A stretch of 64,000 bases of DNA from Clostridiales bacterium (GCA_017510605.1 JAFWMQ010000008.1:18234-82233); one strand, 5' to 3'. Shown: positions 8,136-17,908, counted from the first letter of the stretch. Numbers and translations are program-made. The notes: generated from the sequence alone by a model not told the origin.

Positions 8136-8171
8136 AAAAAAAGTTGTCTCGTTCGAGGCAACTTTTTTGTT
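8136..8171. terminator. Bidirectional terminator between tRNA-Gly and the acyltransferase
   Basis: AAGTTGTCTC-GTTC-GAGGCAACTT with A-run upstream and T-run downstream can end both the tRNA transcript and the convergent minus-strand gene. Confidence 0.88.
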
Positions 8172-8188
8172 TGTCCGGATATCAGCCC

Positions 8189-9463
8189 TTAGCTGACGGC
8201 TTTTTTATCTTTCTTTTTGAACAAAAGCTTCTGAAGAAGTTCCGTAAGCTTCTGTTCACCGACTCCGAGCAGGACGGATAAAAATATTACGCCCAAAGCA
8301 TAGACCAGGAGATTATACTTCCCGGCTTTGATAGGAGAGTCTGCATTCTGGAGGAATCTCAGGGCCGTAAGGGCTGCAAGGTTCATGAGATATGTGTGGA
8401 GTGAATACTTTCCGAAGAAACGTGATACGGGATTGCTTACATGATATTTCATCATGAAGATGATGATCGTAAGGCCAAGGAACAGGAACAGAGGAACCTG
8501 ACAGAAATAAGTCTTGACCTTGTCGGCAATACCGGGGCCTTTTCCCATCCACTCGGTCCAATAGCCGAACTTCATCTGACCGAATGAGGAGAGTTTATAG
8601 AATATCATGGTGATGATGAGGAGCACATGGAACTTAAGTGCATAAGCTTTCTTGAAGAATGCAGAGAGCTGTTTTTCGTAGTTTGCGAAAATAAGTCCCG
8701 TAAAGAATGCGGGCACCGAGTTGACCCACCATTCACCGCTGAACCACAGCGCTTTTTCTGCCTGCCACCACAGCGCTTTCTTAGTAAGCGCGGGATTCAG
8801 CCACCAGTTGTCTGAACCGTGCCACCATGCAAAGTGTCCGTTGAAACAGAAACCGATACCCAATGCGATGATAAATAAAAATATGATCCCCAAACATACA
8901 GGACGGTTCTTGATAAAGCGGAAACAAAGAAAGAATACCAGATATAAGACCGCCAGGACGATAGGGAACCAGGCATATTCATTCATCATGGTAAGGCCGA
9001 GGCAGTTGAAGATCCAACGTTCTTTAGGAAGCTTGTAACCGCTCAAGAACATAAGAAGGCCGTAGATCAGAACATTAACATAAAAGGGCAGGACAATGGC
9101 ACGTACGATCCTGTGTCTGATAAAGCCTTTGAGATAGTCTTTTTTTGAATCGAGGCTCTTTATAAGACCGTATCCTGAGCAAAAAAAGAAGATAGCAACA
9201 AAATAGGCGCCGGCATTTACGAAAGGAGAGAGAACTCCTTTCTGCTGGAAGATCTGTTCTTGCGAGATATGGTGAAGAATGACACCTAACGCGGCAAATC
9301 CCCTGAGGGATTTCATTGCATCAAGACTTGTATGGTCGTCGTTGAATTCGAGTTTTTTCCCGAACTTGTTTGTTCCGCCCCAAATAAAAAGAATGAGATA
9401 GAAATAAAACACGACCTGATCCAGGATCGACCACGCAGTAAGATCTTTTAAGAATTCCAACAT
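8189..9463 (-). CDS. Membrane acyltransferase, acyltransferase-3 family
   Basis: The 424-residue integral membrane protein has about ten hydrophobic segments. The family start region is DAMKSLRGFAALGVILHHIS (residues ~48-67), including the catalytic-type His of the R-x10-H motif, followed by FFFCSGYGLIKS. Such enzymes O-acetylate or otherwise acylate exopolysaccharides, peptidoglycan or lipids at the membrane. It is monocistronic, divergent from rmlA by 155 nt, and ends at a bidirectional terminator. The substrate is not predictable. Confidence 0.88.
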   Translation of the reverse strand: MLEFLKDLTAWSILDQVVFYFYLILFIWGGTNKFGKKLEFNDDHTSLDAMKSLRGFAALGVILHHISQEQIFQQKGVLSPFVNAGAYFVAIFFFCSGYGLIKSLDSKKDYLKGFIRHRIVRAIVLPFYVNVLIYGLLMFLSGYKLPKERWIFNCLGLTMMNEYAWFPIVLAVLYLVFFLCFRFIKNRPVCLGIIFLFIIALGIGFCFNGHFAWWHGSDNWWLNPALTKKALWWQAEKALWFSGEWWVNSVPAFFTGLIFANYEKQLSAFFKKAYALKFHVLLIITMIFYKLSSFGQMKFGYWTEWMGKGPGIADKVKTYFCQVPLFLFLGLTIIIFMMKYHVSNPVSRFFGKYSLHTYLMNLAALTALRFLQNADSPIKAGKYNLLVYALGVIFLSVLLGVGEQKLTELLQKLLFKKKDKKAVS

Positions 9464-9618
9464 AACACACCTCGTTTGTATACGGTTGAACCCACATATT
9501 ATCTCATTTCGGGTTTGGGAATAACACCTGACAAATTATTGTCTTTATTCTTTTATTAATAGGGTTCGTAATGTATATTTATATTATCAACTTGTTTTTG
9601 ATTTTTGGAGGATACTGT

Positions 9619-10485
9619 ATGAAAGGTATTATTCTTGCTGCGGGAAAGGGTACGCGTCTTTATCCGATCACCAAGCCTGTGTGCAAACCTCTGCTTCCAG
9701 TTTATGATAAACCCATGATCTATTATCCTCTTTCTGTTCTTATGGAGGCAGGGATCAAGGATATTCTGGTAATAACTCCGCCGGATGATACAAAACCGTT
9801 TGTTGATCTGTTAGGTGACGGATCGCATCTCGGAATTTCCATTCAATATGTCGAACAGAAGGTCCAAAGAGGTATCGCTGATGCATTCATCATTGCCAGG
9901 GACTTTATTGCAGGAGATTCTGTCTGCCTTGCTCTTGGAGACAATATTTTCTACGGTCCTTTTTTCAGACGCAAGCTAAGGATGGCCGGAAGACAGACCG
10001 AAGGTGCTGTAATTTTCGGATATTATGTTGCGGATCCCAGAGCATTCGGTGTAGTTGAATTTGATTCTGACGGAAAGGCAGTATCCATTGAAGAAAAGCC
10101 CACTCATCCGAAGTCAAATTACATCGTTCCCGGTCTGTATTTTTACGATTCACAGGTGTGCGATATCGCAAGCCGGATCGAGCCTTCTGCGAGAGGAGAA
10201 CTTGAGATTACATCAGTAAATGAAGAATATCTTAAGAATGACCAGCTTCATGTAATCCCTTTGGGAAAAGAATTTTCGTGGTTTGATGCCGGTAATCCGG
10301 ACAGCCTTTATGAGGCTGCGGGTCAGATCAGGGCTGCACAGAGATCCGGACGTATGATCGGATGTCTCGAGGAGATCGCATGGCACAACAGATGGATCGA
10401 GAAAGATCAATTCCTGGATATTGCCCAGTCTATGTCGAAAACAGATTACGGACAATACCTCGCATCTTTAGGCGAAGATATCTGA
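9619..10485 (+). CDS. rmlA: Glucose-1-phosphate thymidylyltransferase
   Basis: The 288-residue protein begins MKGIILAAGKGTRLYPIT, the nucleotide-binding signature, and contains LGDNIFYG, FGVVEFD, SIEEKPTHPKSN, TSVNEEYL and WFDAGNPDSL, all typical of RmlA. It makes dTDP-glucose from dTTP and glucose-1-phosphate, the first step to dTDP-rhamnose. The frame opens 48 nt upstream, but the GGAGG at 9607-9611 places the start at this ATG. The other rml genes are not nearby, so it is an orphan copy. Confidence 0.95.
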   Translation: MKGIILAAGKGTRLYPITKPVCKPLLPVYDKPMIYYPLSVLMEAGIKDILVITPPDDTKPFVDLLGDGSHLGISIQYVEQKVQRGIADAFIIARDFIAGDSVCLALGDNIFYGPFFRRKLRMAGRQTEGAVIFGYYVADPRAFGVVEFDSDGKAVSIEEKPTHPKSNYIVPGLYFYDSQVCDIASRIEPSARGELEITSVNEEYLKNDQLHVIPLGKEFSWFDAGNPDSLYEAAGQIRAAQRSGRMIGCLEEIAWHNRWIEKDQFLDIAQSMSKTDYGQYLASLGEDI

Positions 10486-10542
10486 ACCTGACTGACGCAT
10501 TTACGGAAATGATAATACATACCAAATAACAAGGAGAAGTTT

Positions 10543-10863
10543 ATGGCTGAGATCGTAGTAAAAGATAACAATTTTGAATCTGAAGTTATTGCAAGTGAAA
10601 TTCCCGTTTTAGTGGATTTCTGGGCAGAGTGGTGCGGCCCCTGCAGAATGCTGGCTCCCGTTGTATCCGCAATCGCAGAGAAATACGAGGGCAGGCTTAA
10701 AGTGTGCAAGATCGATGTCGATGAGGCACCTGAAGTTTCTGAAAAGTATATGATCTCAAGCATACCTGCAGTTAAGTTTTTCAAGAATGGCGAGGTCGTA
10801 AAAGAATCGATCGGATTTGTACCGCAGGTAAACCTTGAGAAGATCGTCGAAGAAATAATCTGA
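10543..10863 (+). CDS. trxA: Thioredoxin
   Basis: A 106-residue thioredoxin fold with the active site WAEWCGPCRM at about residues 27-36, the cis-Pro region SSIPAVKFF and typical length. It is a cytoplasmic disulfide reductase. AAGGAG precedes the ATG by 8 nt. No thioredoxin reductase gene is adjacent. Confidence 0.97.
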   Translation: MAEIVVKDNNFESEVIASEIPVLVDFWAEWCGPCRMLAPVVSAIAEKYEGRLKVCKIDVDEAPEVSEKYMISSIPAVKFFKNGEVVKESIGFVPQVNLEKIVEEII

Positions 10864-10886
10864 AACAGTCTGAATTTGTAATTCTT

Positions 10887-10926
10887 GATTCCGGGCTTAA
10901 GTTAAGAAGTCCGGAATCATTTCATT
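10887..10926. terminator. Long hairpin between trxA and the convergent radical-SAM gene
   Basis: GATTCCGGGCTT and AGAAGTCCGGAATC pair over about 11 positions around AAGTTA, followed by ATTTCATTT. It overlaps the 3' end of the minus-strand gene and probably serves trxA mainly. Confidence 0.65.
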
Positions 10927-11787
10927 TCCGCCTGAATCATATTCCTGGACAAAAGCATTTGTCTGACCTTTGGAAGCGAGGTAATCTGAAAGCGTTTCAC
11001 AAGATCTTTGTGACGGCCTTTCCTTCAGTTTTCCTGTACAGGAAGGCATAGGTGTGTACTGGCTCATCAGACTGATATATATCCTGTTTCCGTATCTTGA
11101 GACCAGATAATCCAGGATGTGTTTTGAATCAAAAAGACCACCCGGCAGTATCAGGTGACGGACGATAACGCCTTTCCTGATCAGTCCGTCTTCTCCGATC
11201 ACGACATCTCCTGTCTGTCTTACCATCTCATCGATTGCCAGACAGCATACTGAAAAGTAATCGCGTGCCCGGGAATATTCAGCTGAGAATTTAGGAGAAA
11301 AATACTTCATATCCGGAATATATATGTCTGCCAGACCGTCGAAAAGTCTCAGAGTCTGAACGAGATCATAACCCGAGCAATTGATGGCGACAGGAATCTT
11401 CAGACCCGAAGATCTTGCCTTGGCGACGGATTCTGCCACGACCGGTGCAAAGTGCATCGGCGTTACAAGGTTTATATTATTCGCGCCCTGTTCCTGAAGC
11501 ATAAGATATGAATCTGCCAGACTGTCTTTGTCCATCCGTGTTCCGCGCCCTGTCGGCCCTCTCGAGATCAGGTAGTTCTGACAATAAATACAGCCGAGAC
11601 TGCAGCCTTCGAAGAAGACTGTTCCGCTCCCGTTTGTTCCTGATATTATCGGCTCCTCGCCATAGTGAAGCTTGATAAGATTTACCAGCGGATAATCAGG
11701 CATCCTGCAAAAACCGGTCCTGCCTCCGGTCCTGTCAGCCCCGCATCTTCTCGGGCACAGATTGCAATTCGCAAATAAATTTTCCAT
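10897..11787 (-). CDS. Radical-SAM protein, pyruvate formate-lyase activase-like
   Basis: The 296-residue protein has the radical-SAM motif CSLGCIYC (Cys 62, 66, 69) preceded by a Cys-rich N-terminus (CNLCPRRCGADR, GFCRMP), as in the uncharacterised PflA-like group. Such proteins bind a 4Fe-4S cluster and cleave S-adenosylmethionine to start radical chemistry. Later blocks VTPMHFAPVV, INCSGYD and YIPDMKYFSPK fit the same group. No glycyl-radical enzyme is nearby, so the target is unknown. It is divergent from purF. Confidence 0.88.
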   Translation of the reverse strand: MENLFANCNLCPRRCGADRTGGRTGFCRMPDYPLVNLIKLHYGEEPIISGTNGSGTVFFEGCSLGCIYCQNYLISRGPTGRGTRMDKDSLADSYLMLQEQGANNINLVTPMHFAPVVAESVAKARSSGLKIPVAINCSGYDLVQTLRLFDGLADIYIPDMKYFSPKFSAEYSRARDYFSVCCLAIDEMVRQTGDVVIGEDGLIRKGVIVRHLILPGGLFDSKHILDYLVSRYGNRIYISLMSQYTPMPSCTGKLKERPSQRSCETLSDYLASKGQTNAFVQEYDSGGNEMIPDFLT

Positions 11788-11913
11788 ATCAGGACTATTT
11801 TACCCCCTAGAGGAAAACAGTTGTTGTTATATCCAAACGGATAAAAAACATCACTTGAAAATACAGACATTTTACCGCATAACTGTTTGACTTCCAGGTG
11901 ATAAAATCTATTC

Positions 11914-13266
11914 ATGGCCATACATGAGGAATGCGGTATATTTGGAATTCACGGCAGTGAGTACTGCGCCAGTGATGTTTATTACGGACTTTTCAGTCTT
12001 CAGCACAGGGGACAGGAGAGCTGTGGTATTGCTACCAATGATGACGCTTCCATCGAGTGCGTTAAAGGGATGGGGCTTGTCAGTGATGTTCTTAGCAGCG
12101 ACAAGATCAAGAATCTCAAAGGTGATATCGCAATCGGACATGTAAGATATTCTACGGCAGGAGGCAGCGTTCCGGAGAATGCGCAGCCTATCGTGACACA
12201 GTATTCCAAGGGAACTCTTTCAATTGCTCATAACGGCAACCTTACCAATGCGGATACTCTCAAAAGAGAACTTGAAGATAAGGGCGCGATCTTTCATACG
12301 ACGACCGATTCGGAGGTCATCGCTTATCTTATCGCCCACAAGAGATCTTCAACTCCTTCGGTCGAAGAAGCCGTAAAAGAGGTAATGGGGATAATTAAGG
12401 GCGGATATGCCCTTCTTGTTATGAGTCCCCGTAAACTTATCGCGGCAAGAGATCCGTTCGGATTAAAACCGCTTGTAATGGGCAAATTGGATAATGCGGT
12501 GATCTTCTGCTCCGAGACTTGCGCTTTGGAAGCGGTTGGTGCCGAATTCATAAGAGATGTCAGACCGGGTGAGATCATTGTTGTTGAAGGCAGTGAGATC
12601 AGGTCAGTTGATTCCGGTATTAAACGCTGCATGAAGAAATGTGTTTTCGAGTATATATATTTTGCAAGGCCGGATTCCGTAATTGACGGAATATCTGTTG
12701 CCACGGCGAGAAGGGAAGCCGGAAGGATCCTTGCCAGAAAACATCCCTGCGACTGTGACATAGTAATCGGTGTTCCCGAGTCAGGAATCGATGCCGCTCT
12801 GGGTTATTCCGCGGAGTCAGGCATTCCTTATGAGAAGGGATTTGTTAAGAATTCATATGTGGGAAGAACATTCATCAAGCCTTCCCAGGAACAGCGCAAA
12901 CAGGCTGTTAAGATAAAGCTCAATCCCATTTCTGCCGTTGTCAGCGGAAAGAGGGTAGTCATTATCGATGACTCGATCGTAAGAGGCAATACAATAGCCA
13001 ATCAGGTAAATATGCTGCGGAATGCCGGTGCGGTCGAAGTGCATGTCAGGATCAGTTCTCCTCCGTTTATGCATCCCTGTTATTACGGTACGGATGTGCC
13101 GGATGAGGATTATCTTATTGCATGCAGTCACACAATCCCTGAGATCTGTGGCATAATAGGCGCTGATTCTTTAGGATATTTGGATAATGAGGATTTAGAC
13201 AGGATGCTTGGCGGTGATGATTTCAGATACTGCGACGCATGCTTTACGGGTAATTATCCGGAGTGA
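11914..13266 (+). CDS. purF: Amidophosphoribosyltransferase
   Basis: The 450-residue PurF makes phosphoribosylamine from PRPP and glutamine, the first committed step of purine synthesis. Cys7 (MAIHEECGIFG) should become the N-terminal nucleophile after removal of a six-residue propeptide. The PRPP loop VVIIDDSIVRGNT is intact. Cysteines at KKCVFEYIYFARPDS, HPCYYGTD and CDACFTGNYP match the 4Fe-4S ligands of the Bacillus-type enzyme. The C-terminus is shorter than in Bacillus (476 residues). No other pur gene is nearby, and a surface-protein gene starts only 16 nt downstream. Confidence 0.96.
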   Translation: MAIHEECGIFGIHGSEYCASDVYYGLFSLQHRGQESCGIATNDDASIECVKGMGLVSDVLSSDKIKNLKGDIAIGHVRYSTAGGSVPENAQPIVTQYSKGTLSIAHNGNLTNADTLKRELEDKGAIFHTTTDSEVIAYLIAHKRSSTPSVEEAVKEVMGIIKGGYALLVMSPRKLIAARDPFGLKPLVMGKLDNAVIFCSETCALEAVGAEFIRDVRPGEIIVVEGSEIRSVDSGIKRCMKKCVFEYIYFARPDSVIDGISVATARREAGRILARKHPCDCDIVIGVPESGIDAALGYSAESGIPYEKGFVKNSYVGRTFIKPSQEQRKQAVKIKLNPISAVVSGKRVVIIDDSIVRGNTIANQVNMLRNAGAVEVHVRISSPPFMHPCYYGTDVPDEDYLIACSHTIPEICGIIGADSLGYLDNEDLDRMLGGDDFRYCDACFTGNYPE

Positions 13267-13282
13267 TTTGGGGACTTCTGAT

Positions 13283-14758
13283 ATGCAAGACTATGAGTTC
13301 CGTCATATGGAACATGCCCGCGTAAGATCTGCTGATGCCGCAGTTTATAAAGCTGTGCAGCATGAAGCTGCCTTAGAGCGGAAAGCGGTGCGCAGGGCAC
13401 AGCCGAAACATTTAGCTTCTTCTTCCAAAAGAGTCAGACATGTAGATGAAAGCCAGATCTACGGAATAAAGAAAAGACACAAGGGTTTAGTCCCTCTCAT
13501 TGTTCTTTTATTCTTTGTATTGATTCTGGGCGGCTTGGCATTCGGAGCTTTTTATGTCTATGAACAGGATACTGCCCTTATCGTAAGAGAACGGACGATC
13601 GAAGCCGGTGAGCAGGCAGACATCGGAATGTATATTACCGGCACCCCGGTATTTCAGGACTACGTTTCCTGCAATCTGGATTTTTCCACGATCAATAACG
13701 TTCTTCCGCAGACCATCAGATTTACGGTAAGAATGTACGGAACGAATTTTCCCTGTGTTTTGAATATTGTCGATACTACACCGCCTGTGGCAGAAGCTGT
13801 CCCGCAGGTTATGTATTCGGTAGACAGGATACCTCAGGCCGAAGACTGTGTAACGAATGTCTATGACCTTAATGATGTTACCGTGGAATGGGCTGAATTA
13901 CCTAATATGGAATGGGGAGGAGACTTTACGGCAAAGGTGCTGGTCAAAGACTCATCCGGCAATGAGACACTTGTGAGTGTTCCGTTTTCGGTAACCAGAG
14001 ACATTGTTGCTCCGGTGATTGAAGGTGCTGAAGATATTGAGGCATTCATAGGTGATACGATCCAATACAGGGAAAACGTTACCGTAACGGATGATATAGA
14101 TCCTGAACCGGTACTTGAAGTTGATACTTCAGGCATCATTCCCGATGAGGAAGGAACTTATGAAGTCACATACAGGGCGAAAGATTTTTCCGGCAATATG
14201 TCAGAGACTACGATCAACCTGACCTTGGTCGAGAAGCCTGACACCTGGGTCGACCCGGAACTCGTATATGCTGAAGCAAGAGAGGTATTAAATAAAATTA
14301 CAAACAGTTCCATGACTGATATGGAAGTAGCCATTCAGATAACATGGTGGGTGCGTTATAACGTTCACTACATATCCGAGTGTGACGATTCCTGTTGGAC
14401 TAGAGCGGCTTATGACGGATTAACAAAGAGAACAGGAAACTGCTATACATTTGCCATGTGCGCAAAGGCTCTTTTCGATGTCGCGGGGATCGAGAACATG
14501 ATCATTATAAGAGATCCGTATATTTATAATCCGCACTTCTGGAATTATATAAATATCGATGGACAGTGGTACCATTGCGACTCGACTCCGAGACTTGAAT
14601 ATGACGGTTATTTCTTTATGTACACCACGGAAGAATTGAGGAATTTCTGGCATAACGGCTGGAACGGATACAATTTTGATGAGGATCTTTATCCCGAATC
14701 TGCGCAGGAGTCTGTTCAGAACAGGATAAACTATGTCGGGCATTCCATAAAAAATTGA
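13283..14758 (+). CDS. Membrane-anchored Ig-like/transglutaminase protein 1
   Basis: The 491-residue protein has a basic cytoplasmic tail (1-68), one membrane segment (about 69-92), two Ig-like modules (about 120-315, with DTTPPV and IVAPVI strand signatures) and a transglutaminase-like domain. The triad is Cys387 (TGNCYTFAM), His418 (NPHFWNY) and Asp433 (WYHCDST). It should face the outside as a type II protein. In this superfamily the Cys triad gives peptidase or cross-linking activity. A longer frame opens inside purF at 13208, but this ATG lies 16 nt past the purF stop. First of five paralogues. Confidence 0.85.
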   Translation: MQDYEFRHMEHARVRSADAAVYKAVQHEAALERKAVRRAQPKHLASSSKRVRHVDESQIYGIKKRHKGLVPLIVLLFFVLILGGLAFGAFYVYEQDTALIVRERTIEAGEQADIGMYITGTPVFQDYVSCNLDFSTINNVLPQTIRFTVRMYGTNFPCVLNIVDTTPPVAEAVPQVMYSVDRIPQAEDCVTNVYDLNDVTVEWAELPNMEWGGDFTAKVLVKDSSGNETLVSVPFSVTRDIVAPVIEGAEDIEAFIGDTIQYRENVTVTDDIDPEPVLEVDTSGIIPDEEGTYEVTYRAKDFSGNMSETTINLTLVEKPDTWVDPELVYAEAREVLNKITNSSMTDMEVAIQITWWVRYNVHYISECDDSCWTRAAYDGLTKRTGNCYTFAMCAKALFDVAGIENMIIIRDPYIYNPHFWNYINIDGQWYHCDSTPRLEYDGYFFMYTTEELRNFWHNGWNGYNFDEDLYPESAQESVQNRINYVGHSIKN

Positions 14759-14759
14759 T

Positions 14760-16055
14760 ATGGCCAAATATACAAAGCTGATAAAGATCCTTCTTGTCTC
14801 TGTTATTATCATCCTGTTCTCTCTAATAGTTGTCAGAACAGTAATTCTGTTTAACGATGAGATGGACCTTTTGAACCGTGAGGTTACGATCGAAGCCGGA
14901 ACGGTCAGCCCGGATCTTAATATGTTTTTCAAGGATGAACCATTATTTCCTTCGCTGGTTTCAAGCAATCTGGATTTCGGTGAAGTGAATATAAACCTGC
15001 CGCAGACCGTCAATTTTAATATCAAAATGTATGGCAGAAATAATGCCTGCAAACTCATCATTCAGGATACGGTTCCGCCCGCAGGTGAAGCCGTCCTGCA
15101 AAAGATATTTGCATGTGAGGATATTCCGGATGTGACGGAGTGTCTTACAGACATTGAAGATATTACGGATGTGACTGCGGTTTGGAAGGATATTCCGGAT
15201 TATTCTCAAGGCGGAAGCTTTATTATTCAGGCGCTGCTCACTGACGGGTGTGGTAATGAGACTGTGATAGACGTCCCGTTTGAGGTTACCAGAGATTCAA
15301 CGCCTCCGGTGATAACATGTGTAAAAAACATTGACGCATACATTGGAGATCCGGTCTCATACAGGGAAAATGTTATCGTGACAGATGATTATGACGGCAA
15401 CCCCGTGCTTGAGATAGATACTTCGGCTGTCGATCTCAATAAAGCGGGAACCTACGATGTCGTATACACTGCCAAAGATTTTTCCGGAAATGAGAGTTCG
15501 GTTACAGTCAGCATTACATTATCGGAGAAACCGGCAGGTTATGTTGAACCAGAAGTGGTTTACGCTGCTGCTAAAGAGATCCTTGACGAGATCACCACTC
15601 CGGACATGACTGAAGAGGAGATCGCTCTACAGATAGTCTGGTGGTGCAGATATAAGATCAACTTCGTCCTGAAGACTGATTATAATTCCTGGACCGAAGC
15701 GGCATACAGCGCATATACATACCGGTATGGAAACTGTTACGCAACGGCTTATGCGGCAAAGGCATTGTTTGATGTTGCGGGATTCGAAAATATGATAATC
15801 GAGAGATGGCCTTATCAGACTGCCACTCATTTTTGGAATTACGTGCTCATCAACGGACAGTGGTATCACTGTGATTCGACATGGCGTGAAGGCTATGACA
15901 GTTACTTCTTCATGTATACGACCGAAGAACTTCATAACTTCAAACACAACGGCTGGAACGGTTTCCAGTACAGGGTAGATGATTATCCCGCAAGTGCGAC
16001 GGAATCTGTCCAGGACCGTATCGATTACGAGAACCACACGATTATAAAGCCGTGA
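14760..16055 (+). CDS. Membrane-anchored Ig-like/transglutaminase protein 2
   Basis: 431 residues, most similar to the preceding gene: membrane segment at 8-30 with almost no cytoplasmic tail, Ig-like modules with DTVPPA and STPPVI signatures, and a transglutaminase core with Cys326 (YGNCYATAY), ATHFWNY and WYHCDST. The C-terminal part FFMYTTEEL.NF.HNGWNG is shared with paralogue 1, so the pair is a recent duplication. It begins one base after the previous stop, so the two are surely cotranscribed. Confidence 0.85.
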   Translation: MAKYTKLIKILLVSVIIILFSLIVVRTVILFNDEMDLLNREVTIEAGTVSPDLNMFFKDEPLFPSLVSSNLDFGEVNINLPQTVNFNIKMYGRNNACKLIIQDTVPPAGEAVLQKIFACEDIPDVTECLTDIEDITDVTAVWKDIPDYSQGGSFIIQALLTDGCGNETVIDVPFEVTRDSTPPVITCVKNIDAYIGDPVSYRENVIVTDDYDGNPVLEIDTSAVDLNKAGTYDVVYTAKDFSGNESSVTVSITLSEKPAGYVEPEVVYAAAKEILDEITTPDMTEEEIALQIVWWCRYKINFVLKTDYNSWTEAAYSAYTYRYGNCYATAYAAKALFDVAGFENMIIERWPYQTATHFWNYVLINGQWYHCDSTWREGYDSYFFMYTTEELHNFKHNGWNGFQYRVDDYPASATESVQDRIDYENHTIIKP

Positions 16056-16103
16056 TTATGCTATAATTCACTGAGTAGCAAATTCGTTCCAGAGGTTAAA
16101 GTC

Positions 16104-16808
16104 GTGGATATCCTTTATGTTGTTATGCCTGCATATAATGAAGAAGATAACATCCTTGATGTTATTACTTCCTGGTATCCGGTCCTTGAAGGCAAGGACC
16201 CTGCTTCGAGACTGGTTGTTGCAGACAGCGGAAGCACAGACAGGACGCATGATCTGCTTGAACATTTTAAGAAGGATCATCCCCAGCTGGAGATCCTCTC
16301 TGATACGGGTAAACAGCACGGTCCTAAGGTCATAGCTCTTTATGACTATTCGATCAAAAACGGGGCTGATTTTATTTTCCAGACGGATTCGGACGGACAG
16401 ACTTTGCCTGAGGAATTTGATTCCTTTTGGCAGATGCGTCACGGATACAAGGGCATCTTCGGACACCGTGCCGTCAGAGGAGATGGCAAGTCAAGAGCAT
16501 TTGTTGAGAAGGTAGTATGTTTTCTGCTCAAGTTATATTACCATGTTAAGGTGCCTGATGCCAATGCTCCGTTCCGGCTTATGGATGCGAAGACTGTTGC
16601 CAAGTATCTTCCCAAACTCGACAAGGATTATAACCTGCCGAACATAATGATGACGACATATTTCGTCCATTATGGTGAGGAGCATGCATTCCGCGAGGTG
16701 ACATTCAGGCCGCGCCAGGGCGGAAAAAATTCCATCAATATCAAGAAGATTATTAAGATCGGCTGGAAGGCTTTAGGCGACTTCCGGCGTCTTAAGAAAG
16801 CAATGTGA
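16104..16808 (+). CDS. Family 2 glycosyltransferase, dolichol-phosphate-mannose-synthase type
   Basis: The 234-residue GT-A enzyme has VVMPAYNEEDNILDVI at the start, ADSGSTDRT, and the metal-binding QTDSDGQTLPEEF. No membrane segment is seen. This subgroup transfers a sugar from a nucleotide donor to a lipid phosphate or surface acceptor. It starts with GTG at 16104 (AGAGGTT upstream) and overlaps the next gene by one base. Its place inside the transglutaminase-protein locus suggests it supplies or decorates a surface glycan there; that is inference. Confidence 0.88.
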   Translation: MDILYVVMPAYNEEDNILDVITSWYPVLEGKDPASRLVVADSGSTDRTHDLLEHFKKDHPQLEILSDTGKQHGPKVIALYDYSIKNGADFIFQTDSDGQTLPEEFDSFWQMRHGYKGIFGHRAVRGDGKSRAFVEKVVCFLLKLYYHVKVPDANAPFRLMDAKTVAKYLPKLDKDYNLPNIMMTTYFVHYGEEHAFREVTFRPRQGGKNSINIKKIIKIGWKALGDFRRLKKAM

Positions 16809-17908
16809 TGACTGACAGATCTTCTAAAGATTCCAAAGTTTTGAAGAAGCTGTTCACTGCACTTATACTGACGGTGCTGTCTGTTGCTGTTTTATGGTTT
16901 GTGCAGAGATTATTAATGCCCAAGTACCAGAAAGGCGTTATCGAGGGTTCCTTCACGGAAGAGTATTACAAAGAGAAGGTCCCGCATGACGTTATCATCT
17001 TCGGGGACTGTGATGCTTATGAGAGTTTTTCGCCGGTCAAGATGTATGAAGAATACGGCATCTCGTCTTACATCAGAGGATCGGGCGAGCAGTATATATG
17101 CCAGACTTATTATCTTCTCAGGGATGTCCTGAGGACTGAAACACCGAAGGTGGTCGTGTTATCGGTACATAACCTCCAAAATGACGTTCCCAAAAACGAA
17201 GCATATAACAGAATGACTCTTGACGGGATGAGATGGTCAAAAGACAAGATCGATGCCATCAATGCTTCAATGACTAAGGATGAGACATTCGCATCTTATG
17301 TTTTCCCGGTCCTCAGGTATCACGACAGATGGAATAAGCTCACGAAGACTGATCTTGAGCACGTTTTCTCGAAAGACATCACTTCACATAACGGATACTA
17401 CATGAGATGCGACATAAAGCCCATGGGGAATTTCCCTCCGCCGATTCCGAGGCTTAATTATGATTTCGGCGAGAATGCGATGGGATATCTCGACAAGATA
17501 AGAGTGCTCTGCGAAGAAAAGGGCATTGAACTTGTTCTTGTACGCGCGCCGATAGAGTACGGCTGGTATGAGCAGTGGGACAAGAATGTCGAGGATTATG
17601 CTGCAAAGTATGGCCTGACTTATATCAACTTCTGCAATTACGCTGATGAGATGGGCCTTGATATGAACGTTGATACTTATGATGCGGGAGTGCATCTCAA
17701 CATCTACGGAGCAGAAAAACTGAGCGTGTATTTCGGTCAGTATCTGGTCGAGAATTATGACCTTACGGATTACAGACAGGTCCCCGGGGTGGCTGCCGAA
17801 TACGAGAAAGACATAAAATTTTATAACGATATGAGAGATGACCAGCTCCGCGAGATCGAGACATACGGCGAGCTCAAAAGTTACGGCGCAAATGCGATAG
17901 AGAATTAA
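16808..17908 (+). CDS. Membrane-anchored SGNH/DltD-like hydrolase
   Basis: The 366-residue protein has an N-terminal membrane anchor (about 14-34). The SGNH-like block I is IIFGDCDAYESFSP (about 60-73), where the usual Ser is shifted or replaced (DCDAYES), and the terminal block is DAGVHLNIYGAEKLS with the Asp-x-x-His pair. DltD-like members act on acylated surface polymers. The ATG overlaps the preceding stop (TGATG), coupling it to the glycosyltransferase. The block-I Ser assignment is uncertain, so catalysis cannot be assumed. Confidence 0.75.
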   Translation: MTDRSSKDSKVLKKLFTALILTVLSVAVLWFVQRLLMPKYQKGVIEGSFTEEYYKEKVPHDVIIFGDCDAYESFSPVKMYEEYGISSYIRGSGEQYICQTYYLLRDVLRTETPKVVVLSVHNLQNDVPKNEAYNRMTLDGMRWSKDKIDAINASMTKDETFASYVFPVLRYHDRWNKLTKTDLEHVFSKDITSHNGYYMRCDIKPMGNFPPPIPRLNYDFGENAMGYLDKIRVLCEEKGIELVLVRAPIEYGWYEQWDKNVEDYAAKYGLTYINFCNYADEMGLDMNVDTYDAGVHLNIYGAEKLSVYFGQYLVENYDLTDYRQVPGVAAEYEKDIKFYNDMRDDQLREIETYGELKSYGANAIEN

